A DNA stretch of 14,025 nt from Phycisphaerales bacterium UBA2218. Its GTDB lineage: Bacteria; Planctomycetota; Phycisphaerae; Sedimentisphaerales; Anaerobacaceae. Location of the stretch: contig DCUI01000132.1 of NCBI GenBank assembly GCA_002327785.1, forward strand, positions 27,999-42,023, written 5' to 3'. Below, piece by piece: positions 1 through 8,500 of this stretch. The number at the start of each line of letters is the position of its first letter. Positions within the stretch are counted from its first letter, which is position 1. Below the pieces are notes generated by a model, which saw only the letters and a program-made list of their open reading frames with translations, did no database searches and was not told the DNA's origin. The translations under genes and the position numbers were made by a program.

Positions 1-1506
1 CCGGCGAGGCTTATCGATCTCCGCAAGCACCTTGCCGGTCAGCGGGTCGAACTTCAGGCTCGGATGCTTGTCGATCTGGCCACTGATGCCGTAGAGCGCG
101 TCGTCACGCAGGACAAGCTGGAAATTGCTGTACGGATGCTCCCAAAGAATGCTGCCGTCGCGTGCGGAGACGGCCAGCAGCTTGCCGATGGGCGGCCCGG
201 CGAAATACAAAGCCTTGTCGCTGCACTTGAGATAGCAGGTGGTCCGCCAGTTCGTCCGCCAATCCTGGCGATTCTGGTACTCACCGAGCGACCGGAACAA
301 CGCCGGAGCATTCTGCGGGGTCCTGCGCCAAAGCTCCCGACCGTTCGCGGCATCCAAGCACGCGAGATAGCCGCCGAATCGAAAGACGTAGATACGACCG
401 TGGTGCATGCAGATGGCCCGGCCGTCGATGGGCTCGCTTTCGCGATGGCTCCAGAGGACATTTTTCGTCTTGAGATCGATTGCCAGAACGTGGCGGCCGA
501 AGCCCCAGGAATGCTGCGGCTGGTTCCATCCTTCAGAGATGGGATCCCAGGGCCAGCCATGCTTGTCGAGTTTCCATCGCTTCGTCGAGTCGGCCTGCTC
601 CTGCTCGCCGATCATGGCGTATAGGATGCCGTCCTCGATAGCCATCCATTTCCAGAATGTGCCGCCGGCCTTCTCCACGGGCGGAGCGATCTCGTCCAGC
701 ACCCTGCCGGTGGCGGTGTCGATGACCTTGCAAGACTTGTTGTCGCCGATGTAGAGGGCGGCAAGCGTCGCGACCATCGTGTTACGATGGATCATGACGC
801 CCTCGACGAGATCTCGCTGCCAGAGGATTGTGCCGTTGTACCCATTGAAGGCCACGAGCTTGTTGAGGAACGGCTCTTCGCGTTCCTTGAACGCCACGTG
901 CCCGAAGGCCTTGAACACCCGGCCGGCGGAGGTTACACACACCTGCGGCAGCGGCGCATACCGGGGCTCGGCGAGAAATTGCGTCAGATACGGGGCGACA
1001 ATCACCTTGTCGTTCGACTGCGGGTTGTTGTCGGGCCCATGATAGGGATGACTCCAGTCATCCACACCCGCCGGAAAAGGTTTGGTGATCGTCTTGTCGG
1101 CGAACATGGCCTTGCCGCCCGGCCGAAGCACCCGCAGAATCTCTGCCTGGGGAAGACCCCGCGTGGCGAGAACCACCACCGCATCGGCCAGATTGTCGGC
1201 CAGATGCAGCCTGTTCTCGCCTGTCGCGATGAAGACGCGCGTACCGAAGTAGCCTGCCTCGTCGATCGCCTTGCGAGCCGACTCAAGATCCTCTGCCCTG
1301 GAGACGTGCAGATAGATCAGCAAATCGCTCTCTCCGGCAAGCGCAACGGCAAAATCACATGCCTCTTCGCCAACGACGGCGCAGATTCCGTGGGTCGCTC
1401 CCGCCGCATTGATGACCTCACGCGGCGATACGCCCCTGGAAAAAGCGGACGTTGCCGCCAACAGGATGAAGACTCCCAGCAGTCGATTGATCTTTGTGCG
1501 ATCCAT
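1..1506 (-). CDS. Secreted PQQ-type beta-propeller protein with N-terminal methyltransferase-like domain (C-terminus cut by window edge)
   Basis: The reading frame is open from the ATG at 1506 to base 1, so 502 residues are visible and the C-terminus is missing. The start is supported by an AAAGGG ribosome-binding site (1513-1518, six bases before ATG) and by the signal peptide it gives: basic MDRTKINR, then a hydrophobic stretch ending near ATSAFS. Residues about 30-130 resemble a degenerate class I methyltransferase/Rossmann fold: the glycine loop has become VVGEEACD, but AGYFGTRV and LRPGGKAMF match the two paralogs upstream. From about residue 140 (DDWSHPYHGPDNN) a beta-propeller follows, with repeats such as AFNGYNGTILW, CLDAANGRELW and AVSARDGSILW. 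It corresponds to the second half of the two larger paralogs, without their first propeller. It is probably extracytoplasmic, with a binding or scaffolding rather than catalytic role (inferred). It follows a 194-bp gap and has its own likely promoter. Function is unknown; confidence is high for the gene and fold, low for the role. Confidence 0.9.
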   Translation of the reverse strand, partial: MDRTKINRLLGVFILLAATSAFSRGVSPREVINAAGATHGICAVVGEEACDFAVALAGESDLLIYLHVSRAEDLESARKAIDEAGYFGTRVFIATGENRLHLADNLADAVVVLATRGLPQAEILRVLRPGGKAMFADKTITKPFPAGVDDWSHPYHGPDNNPQSNDKVIVAPYLTQFLAEPRYAPLPQVCVTSAGRVFKAFGHVAFKEREEPFLNKLVAFNGYNGTILWQRDLVEGVMIHRNTMVATLAALYIGDNKSCKVIDTATGRVLDEIAPPVEKAGGTFWKWMAIEDGILYAMIGEQEQADSTKRWKLDKHGWPWDPISEGWNQPQHSWGFGRHVLAIDLKTKNVLWSHRESEPIDGRAICMHHGRIYVFRFGGYLACLDAANGRELWRRTPQNAPALFRSLGEYQNRQDWRTNWRTTCYLKCSDKALYFAGPPIGKLLAVSARDGSILWEHPYSNFQLVLRDDALYGISGQIDKHPSLKFDPLTGKVLAEIDKPRR

Positions 1507-1512
1507 ACACTG

Positions 1513-1518
1513 CCCTTT
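1513..1518 (-). promoter_or_regulatory. Ribosome-binding site of the left-edge propeller gene
   Basis: The minus strand reads AAAGGG six bases before the ATG at 1506. It fixes the start of this gene, which agrees with the signal peptide that begins there. Confidence 0.7.
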
Positions 1519-1534
1519 CAAACGTCATAGAGAT

Positions 1535-1559
1535 GCGTGGCAGGTGTATCCTACCACGC
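1535..1559 (-). promoter_or_regulatory. Palindrome overlapping -10 and predicted transcription start (possible operator or 5' UTR hairpin)
   Basis: The arms GCGTGG (1535-1540) and CCACGC (1554-1559) pair perfectly. After one C/A mismatch, AGG (1542-1544) pairs with CCT (1550-1552), leaving a five-base loop. On the transcribed strand it covers the proposed -10 box and the start point near 1541. This position suits a repressor operator. A structural role in RNA is less likely because only the distal part would be transcribed. No T-run follows, so it does not look like a terminator. The regulator, if any, is unknown. Confidence 0.4.
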
Positions 1560-1576
1560 TGTGCACGTCATGTCAA
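1548..1576 (-). promoter_or_regulatory. Sigma70-type promoter for the left-edge propeller gene
   Basis: Read on the minus strand, a perfect -35 box TTGACA (1576-1571) is followed by a 17-bp spacer (1570-1554) and a -10 box TAGGAT (1553-1548), which keeps the key first T, second A and final T of the consensus. Transcription would begin near 1541, giving a leader of about 35 nt before the ATG at 1506, with a good ribosome-binding site inside it. It lies in the only gap where a strong promoter could be recognised, which suggests the left-edge gene is expressed separately from the two larger paralogs. Confidence 0.65.
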
Positions 1577-1639
1577 AGAGGCTTCCTGGCCAACAAGCCC
1601 GATCCTGTCGGTGGTACGGATTCGAGAAGACCTTGCGTC

Positions 1640-1671
1640 CAAACTCATCGCCCGGAGCACGGATGAGTTTG
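1640..1671 (-). terminator. Perfect 10-bp hairpin downstream of the 1298-aa propeller gene (possible terminator)
   Basis: CAAACTCATC (1640-1649) and GATGAGTTTG (1662-1671) are exact reverse complements separated by a 12-base loop. The hairpin begins 29 bases after the TGA stop at 1701-1703 and lies before the promoter of the next gene, as expected for an element separating two transcripts. The downstream arm ends in GAGTTTG, and no long T-run follows. It may therefore be a weak intrinsic terminator, an RNA-stabilising hairpin or a protein-binding site. Confidence 0.45.
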
Positions 1672-1700
1672 TGTGCCCTATGGGGCCACTTTCGGTGTCG

Positions 1701-4700
1701 TCAACGGCTTTCCACTGAGGTATTCCTGCCGACAATCTCAATCCCACACAGGATCGTCTCGCTGTTCGCGTCGGCCGGCGTCAGCGTGATGATCACAAAA
1801 TCGGACACATGGATTCCCTGGAACGTCTTGACGATGCCGACGTTGGGGGACCGAGCCTCTGCGACAATGTCGAAATCCGCCAGGACGGTCTGCCCATTCA
1901 GGGCAACATCGAACCGTCGTTCTCCCGGTTCTTTGTCGTCGGGCTCCACGAAGTGCAGACGCACCGTGTAGATCCTCTCCACGTCGATCCGTGTAGAGCC
2001 GAGGTCCACTCCGGTGGTTTTCTCGCCCCTCTCGTTTTGCCACCCTGCCACCCTGACGCGAACGGACCGCAGGCCCTTCGCCCCCGAGGCTTCGACCCAT
2101 GGGATATCGCCCCGTTGCAGCCGCAACGAATGACGGCGGAACCACAAGGGCTCTTCCGGCGTCAGGGCAATATCCAGCTTCGCAGAGCTCCCTCCGACGC
2201 TTGGGCACTCCAGCCAGAGCGTTCCATTGTCGGCCTTACGGTCGCCCGGCGCACCGAAGTTGATGCCGACGCTCTGAATGGGGGCATTGCTCGGCTTGAT
2301 CTTGCTGAAGGTCCACGTCTCCACGTCCGGCATGTGGACCATCGCCAGCGAGGTCTGGTTCTGGTAGCTGCAGGTGCATGTGCTTGTGTAGTCCGGCGCA
2401 TTGAGAACGCCGTTGGCGACGACCAGGTTGGAGGTACATCCGGATCGGAATCCACCGAAATTTCCGGTCCCGCCGTCATTGGTGAGATCGTAGTACCCTG
2501 CCGCGGCCGACCGGAAGGTCAGGAGGCTCTCGCTGGCAATCGCCGTCCCGCAGCCGTAATTCCGCGAATACTCCCAGGGGATCGTCTCACCCGTCAACGG
2601 GTGCGGATACGTCCGCGGGTGCCCTGTAAGGAGATCGTAGGCGCTCTCCTGAGTGAAGATCATGTCCCCCCGCAGCATACAGGGTCCACTATAGCTCATC
2701 TTCTCGTCCCAGAGGACTTCTCCGGTCTCAGCGCGAAGAACAGCCATTCGATCTCCGGGCTCCCAGAGCATGTCGCGGGACTTGCGATGGGCCTGCACGA
2801 GAACGCCGAACGGATCGGAGAAGCTGAGCCAGGTTCCAAAAACACAATCGCGGTTCTCCCACAGCACCTGGCCCGTGCGGATGTCCATCGTCAGGAGGCG
2901 GGTCTTGCGGTCGATATCTTTGTTCTGGGCGTTTCTGCTTACGTACGGCGGGGCCGTATCCAAACAGAAGACCATGCCACCTCCGGCGGCGATTCCGTTG
3001 TGGATGAAGCCCTCGTCGGCGTCCACGCTCCACAAGACCTTCCCATCGTAGCGGTTCATCACAACCAGTGTCCTGCTGGCGCTCCAATCGACGAACGGAG
3101 CGGCTGCATCGGGTTTCGCACCGGGAGGCTTGAGCAAGGGCGAATACCGGACAAAGTTCGCCCCGGCGATGAGATAGTCGCCGCAGACTCCAATGTACGC
3201 CCAGCGCTGGTGCTCCCGATCGTCCCGGCCGGACAACGAGAACACCTGCCGGGTCTGCCCCGTTTCCGGGTCCAGGACGTGACACTCATCGGCCTGAATG
3301 ATATAGATCCGGTCGGCAGTCACGACAAAGTTCGTCCCCCTGGCATTGGCCCCGGGAATGTGGTTCTGACCATAGCCGAGGTAGCGAAAGTCATGCTTGT
3401 AAGACGCGTCGTAGTAAGCGCCGAAGGTGGACGCCGTGAACGGTTTCTTCCACAGGACCCTGCCCGTGTAGACATCCCGCGCACTGAGTGAATCGATCCC
3501 CTGGATGAACAGCCTTCCCCCGACGACCTGCTCGGGCGGACCATGTCCGTGCCTGGGCAGGACATCGCCGAATCCCGACTCCTCCCCAAACCACAGCAGA
3601 CCCAATGGAGGCTTGAGTTGGTCCTTCGAGCAGACGGTGTTGGCGACGTCGCCGTACTGGTGCGTCCAGTCGGCGGAACCCGGTACAGGGCCGGTGCGCT
3701 TGATGACGACGGCATCCTCGGTAGTGCCCACCCTGACGCCCGGAAGGTCCGCATTGGCAAGCCGGCTGCACATCCCCAGTTGTTGTTCCTTGTTTGCGGT
3801 GATCCAGGCTACGCCGCTGTAGGGCCGAAGCAATGGGCACATCTCCTCAATGCGGTGTGCAGTTCCATCGAGTCCGACGGCTGGGAGATTCTCAACCACG
3901 ACCAGCGAAGCGATGTACGGCGGAAGATCGGCGAAATCAACGTCTCCGTGCAGGACGGAGACTCGCGATCCATAGAGGCCGGCGAGATCCAGCCTCTCTC
4001 GCAGTGAGGCCACCTTCTCGGCATCCGGCTCAATTGCGATCACATACATCTGCGACCGACGCAAGACCTCCACGAGCAGGCGGCCGTTGCCGATCCCCAA
4101 CCACAGACAATATCCCTTCGCGTCTGCGCCTTGCCGGAGGATCTCCTGGACGCGCCTGCAATCGCTGCGCGAAGCCGGTTGCAGGTCATGGGTCCTGCTC
4201 GTGTGGCGCACGGAAAGCCCTTCTTTGGCGCCGAAGCAGTACAATTCCCCTTGTTCCGTGGTGACGAAAAGCTTGCCGTCGCCGGCCAGCATACTCCACA
4301 CGCGCCCGCGCACCTTGCCTCGCCAAACCATCCTTGCCGGCTCGTCGCCCTCGGGCACCTCAACGGCGGCGATCAGACCGTCGCGGTTACTGCCGTACAA
4401 CCGGCTCCCGGCCCTGACATGGATCTGCTCAAGGGCCGGTTCGGCATGCATCCTCCACAGCGGCTGTACGACCGCCTGTGTCTTGGTGGTCTTATCCTTG
4501 GGGTCGTGTGTCTGGACCTCCGCCAGCGTATACGCCACGATATCGCCGGTCTCGTCGATGCCCAGGACACCATCATTGCCCATGACGTGAGCCGAGACGC
4601 CTCCCAATCCCAGCCCGTCGGAAAGCCGATACACCACTTTGTTGTTGAAGTACCACTGCTTCCAGATTGATGCTCCGTAGCCGCCGACGTACTTGCCGTA

Positions 4701-5597
4701 GCTGCGGTCGGACAAGGGATAGTACAGCAGCTCACCGGTTGTAGAATTGAAACACGCCGGCGTGGTTCGGCTCGTCACCAGAAGCTTGTTCCCATCCGCG
4801 GCCAGGTATCCCTGCGGGGCGACGCCGGCGAAGGCGGGGCTGTTGTGCTGTTGTGGAATATAGATCGAGCCCGTGCCGCTGTTCTCCCAGATCACCCGGC
4901 CCGTCACGGCATCGAGTGCATAGATGAACACACCCATGAACGGCCAAATGCCCGCGGAACAGTAGATTCTGCCGTCATGCAACACCGGTCCGCCGCGTGC
5001 CGGCCAGGCCGAGATGAGCCTGCCATTGCCCAGAATCCTGCGGCCCGACGGCGCCAGGCGGGATTTCCAGAGCAGCGCGCCATTCTTGGCCGCCAGACAG
5101 TAGAGACACCCGTCGTCACTCGCGAAATACACGTGGCCCTGCCATGCGATCGGCGCGAAACGGATCGGCCCATCGCAGAAGAACTGCCAATTCTGCTTGC
5201 CGGTTTCCGTGTCGTAAGCCTCAAGCTTGTCGCTGACCATCGATGGCACGAAAATCTGCCGGCCCATGACAACCGGCTCATAAGAGCGGTCGAACTGCAG
5301 TTTGTATTGCTCCTGGCGCCACGCGGGGGCGGGTTTCGGCAGTTGCCGAACCCATTGAAGATTCAGTTTGACCGGCAGTGAGGCGGGCGAAGCCCCGCTG
5401 CGGCTCGCGTCGTACCGCCATGTCGGCCAGTCGGCAGCACCGGCGTCCTCTCGAGAATCATCTGCAGGCAATCCCCACTCGTTGGCGAGGACAGAGGCGA
5501 GAGTCAGGCAGATCACCGCGGCCGGCACGAAGACGAGAGCATACCCGGCAACCTTTGGATTCCTTGTGTGGTCGCCGGACCTCAACGATGCGAGCAT
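1701..5597 (-). CDS. Exported double beta-propeller protein with central methyltransferase-like domain and C-terminal malectin-like domain
   Basis: This is a 1298-residue protein. The ATG at 5597 is chosen because GGAG lies five bases upstream; an in-frame TTG at 5612 is possible but less likely. A signal peptide (residues 1-38) has hydrophobic core VAGYALVFVP and ends at VLA. Residues about 55-465 form a first PQQ/BamB-type propeller (AYDTETGKQNW, CLAAKNGALLW, ALDAVTGRVIW). Residues about 480-630 are a class I methyltransferase-like Rossmann domain with a well-kept glycine loop LGIGNG (500-505) and acidic E523 after strand 2. A second propeller covers about 640-1090 (ARDVYTGRVLW, TMDIRTGQVLW, VLRAETGEVLW) and ends with Cys1054, Cys1074 and Cys1076 (C-x19-C-T-C-S). 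The last 200 residues contain INFGAP, then a malectin-like stretch (YTVRLHFVEPDDKEPG, FDVALNGQTVLADFDI), suggesting glycan binding. It overlaps the upstream paralog by 16 nt, implying translational coupling. Location outside the cytoplasm argues against SAM-dependent methylation. Specific function is unknown. Confidence 0.92.
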   Translation of the reverse strand: MLASLRSGDHTRNPKVAGYALVFVPAAVICLTLASVLANEWGLPADDSREDAGAADWPTWRYDASRSGASPASLPVKLNLQWVRQLPKPAPAWRQEQYKLQFDRSYEPVVMGRQIFVPSMVSDKLEAYDTETGKQNWQFFCDGPIRFAPIAWQGHVYFASDDGCLYCLAAKNGALLWKSRLAPSGRRILGNGRLISAWPARGGPVLHDGRIYCSAGIWPFMGVFIYALDAVTGRVIWENSGTGSIYIPQQHNSPAFAGVAPQGYLAADGNKLLVTSRTTPACFNSTTGELLYYPLSDRSYGKYVGGYGASIWKQWYFNNKVVYRLSDGLGLGGVSAHVMGNDGVLGIDETGDIVAYTLAEVQTHDPKDKTTKTQAVVQPLWRMHAEPALEQIHVRAGSRLYGSNRDGLIAAVEVPEGDEPARMVWRGKVRGRVWSMLAGDGKLFVTTEQGELYCFGAKEGLSVRHTSRTHDLQPASRSDCRRVQEILRQGADAKGYCLWLGIGNGRLLVEVLRRSQMYVIAIEPDAEKVASLRERLDLAGLYGSRVSVLHGDVDFADLPPYIASLVVVENLPAVGLDGTAHRIEEMCPLLRPYSGVAWITANKEQQLGMCSRLANADLPGVRVGTTEDAVVIKRTGPVPGSADWTHQYGDVANTVCSKDQLKPPLGLLWFGEESGFGDVLPRHGHGPPEQVVGGRLFIQGIDSLSARDVYTGRVLWKKPFTASTFGAYYDASYKHDFRYLGYGQNHIPGANARGTNFVVTADRIYIIQADECHVLDPETGQTRQVFSLSGRDDREHQRWAYIGVCGDYLIAGANFVRYSPLLKPPGAKPDAAAPFVDWSASRTLVVMNRYDGKVLWSVDADEGFIHNGIAAGGGMVFCLDTAPPYVSRNAQNKDIDRKTRLLTMDIRTGQVLWENRDCVFGTWLSFSDPFGVLVQAHRKSRDMLWEPGDRMAVLRAETGEVLWDEKMSYSGPCMLRGDMIFTQESAYDLLTGHPRTYPHPLTGETIPWEYSRNYGCGTAIASESLLTFRSAAAGYYDLTNDGGTGNFGGFRSGCTSNLVVANGVLNAPDYTSTCTCSYQNQTSLAMVHMPDVETWTFSKIKPSNAPIQSVGINFGAPGDRKADNGTLWLECPSVGGSSAKLDIALTPEEPLWFRRHSLRLQRGDIPWVEASGAKGLRSVRVRVAGWQNERGEKTTGVDLGSTRIDVERIYTVRLHFVEPDDKEPGERRFDVALNGQTVLADFDIVAEARSPNVGIVKTFQGIHVSDFVIITLTPADANSETILCGIEIVGRNTSVESR

Positions 5598-8500
5598 ACA
5601 ATCTCCACGCAATTGACGAGCGGCGCCTCTGACTCGCCGGGCGTCTCCGTTCCGGGGACCAGTTCCAGAAGAAGCTTGCCCTCGACGGCAATGTCCCTGA
5701 AGTCCCGGATGACCACCCTATCCATGCCGCCGGCGATCCGGGCAATGTCGAAGGCTTCGCAGACAGTCCGGCCTTGCAGTCTGATGTCGAATACGCGCCG
5801 ACCGGGTTTGTCGCCTTTGCGGGCCCGGAACCCGAGGCGAACTGTGTAGGGGGTCTGGACCTGGCCCGGCTGGTCATCGAGCAACGGGATCTCGCACCGG
5901 CGCAGCCCCATGCAACCGGAAGTGAAAAGCCAGGGCTTCTCCGTTCCCTCGACGGCGATCCCCTTGAAATCCCGGCAGAAATACCCCATCCCTTTGAGGA
6001 TTTCCTCCTTCAGATCGAACTTGATGCCGTAGTTGACGAAATGGTTCTGGCTATACGCCGTCCGGGGATTGGGATAGGCCAGCCACAACGTGCCGTCGTC
6101 ATCCTTCATATCCGCCGGCGCGCCGAAGTTGATGGCAAGGTGTTTGACAGGCCGTTCCAAAGTACCCGGCACCACCTGGCCCTTTGGGTCCAGTTCGGTA
6201 TGGTTGATGAACACGGTCCAGGGCTGGGCTCTCCGCGGCTTGTTCACCAGGGCGAACGAGCCGCGAAGCGGGAAGGAGCACGTGCAGCCCACGCTCGCCT
6301 CCGGAACCAGCACCAGACCATTCGCCGGGATCATGTTGATCCAGCACCCGGGGCGAATACCACCGAAGATGGCGACGCCGGCATCGCGTGCCAGATCGTA
6401 GATCGCGATGCTCGAAGAACGATAGAACAGGGCGCTCGCCGAGGCGCTGGTGATCGCGCAGGTATGTCCGGGGCGCAGAAACTCCCACGGAACCTCTCTC
6501 TCCGAGATCGGATCGAGACGGGCCAGAATCTTTCCCGTACGCAGATCGCACGCCCGGGGCTCGATGATGATCCTGTCGCCGACGACGACGGGCCGCGTGC
6601 GATAGTTGACCGGACGCGACCACAGGATCGTCCCGCTCGATGCAGACATGGCCACGATGCGACGGTACGCAAGTTGATTCTCCCTGAACCGGTAGGCGTC
6701 GTGATTGCCGACGCAGCCGAAGAACAGCAGGACATCGTCCTGGTAAGCCGAGCCCATGGCATCGCCGCAGCAGCCGGTGAAATCGACGGCTCGTTCCCAC
6801 AGCTTTGCACCGCTCTGGGCATTGAGGGCCACGACGAGCCTTGTATCCGACGATTCATAACCCTGGGCCTTCTTCATATCTTCTGTTTCTTCGTACAACC
6901 CCTCCTGTATCAGCGTTCGCCGCTCATCGAGGGCCCGGCCCGCCAGTGCGTCCGTGACGACGCTCTCGGCGAAGAAGACCTTTCCGCCTCCGATGGACAG
7001 GGTCAGATTTGCGATCCGTTTGCCTGGATAGGTCCATCGCACCGCCCCCGTCTCTGTGTCGAGAGCAAAGACCATATCCCCTGTCATCATCTTGTCTGTC
7101 ACAGAGCCCTTGCCCGGACTATAGTTCTCCCAGAGCGGGTAATTGGCCATGGGAAACCACTTGGCATTCGATCGTGTGTAGGCCCGGAGCGTGTCGTCAT
7201 CAGGGTCGTCGTACCTGGCCTTGAGTTCCGTCGCATATGGCTGCTTCAAAGGCTCGGCCCGGATGCCAAACAAGGTATTCCGATCTGTCGAAACGCAGCC
7301 CCAGCGGTAGCTCCCACTGCTCCCTCCGGGCAGGTCATACACGCGAACGGTCTCGCCGGTGGCCGGAGCCAGGCGGATGCACCGATCATACGCCGCCACG
7401 TACAGGGCTTCTTTCGCCAGGGCCAGGTTGCCCCCATCGATATCGACCCGGGCCCGCACCGCACCTGGAATCCGGCGCTGCCATAGGGGCACCCCGTTGT
7501 AGGCGTCCAGCGCCAGAATCAGTTCCTCGCCCTGGACGAACAGGCGGCCATCCATCGCGACAGGACTCTGGGCTTTGGCATGTCTCTCCACCATGGCCAG
7601 CGGCCCCGGCTCGCCGAACCAGAGCACGCCCAGGGGGCCCTTGGCCATCCTATCCGGAGAGCAGGCCGTGTTCTGGGGATTGCCGTACTGCTGAGTCCAC
7701 CCCGCGATCCCTTCGAGCTGCGGGCGTGTGAACGTACGCCACCAGAGGCCGCCATTGCCGTCCGGCATCGCCGCAACGGCTGTGCCCCCGCCCGGCCTCA
7801 GGATGCGTTCCACCTGTTCCCGCGTCACCTCGACTGTGTCGGCGGTCAGCAGCCCGCCGGAAACAACCAGGTTGGCGAAGTAAGGGGGCAGGGAATCAAC
7901 ATCCCACGGCTCCACGACCACGCGCACGCCCAGCAACCCAGCCGATCGCAGGCTCTCGCGGGCAATTTGGAGTTTGCCTGGGTCTCTTTCGATGCCGACG
8001 ATCTGCAGATCGGTGATCTGGCTCAGCTCATAGGCAAGCTGCCCCCTATCGCAGTCCAGGACAAGGCAGTAGCCTTTGCTCACATGGCTGCGTTCCACGA
8101 TTTGGCGAGCCACGTCACGATACAGCTCTGTCTGTGGGTGATGTTGAAAGAGGCTCAGATCGCGTCTGATGCTGATTTCCCTCGGCGAGGAGCGTTCGGC
8201 GGTGCTCAGACAGTGTATTTTTCCCTCCTCGGTACTCACGATCAGGGAGTCGCTGCCGGCAGCCAGGCCCACGGCATTTCCGGTCACGTCCGACTGCCAC
8301 ACCTTCCGGCCGGTCTGGGCCTCGACGCCCAGGACCTGGTTCGAGCCGCCGACAAAAAGGGTGTCGCCCGCCAGGATGAGAGAACTACACTGTGGAGCGG
8401 GTAAATGCCATGTGTAGCAGGAATTCTGGAGTCGCCGCTCCTCAGCCAGATGCCTGAGGGTAAGACGACTGATCTCATCGATCCTGCTGTCGATTCGGGT

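Noticed and set aside
787..1530. A 247-codon open frame on the plus strand
   Set aside because: It is antisense to the left-edge propeller gene, which is open for 502 codons with a signal peptide, ribosome-binding site and promoter.
1809..3491. A 560-codon open frame on the plus strand
   Set aside because: It lies wholly antisense to the 1298-aa propeller gene, whose protein has a signal peptide and clear repeats. The plus-strand translation has no recognisable domain; long antisense frames are common in GC-rich coding DNA.
5774..7486. A 570-codon open frame on the plus strand
   Set aside because: It is antisense to the second propeller of the 1362-aa protein and shows no domain or plausible start signal; explained by GC-rich codon use.
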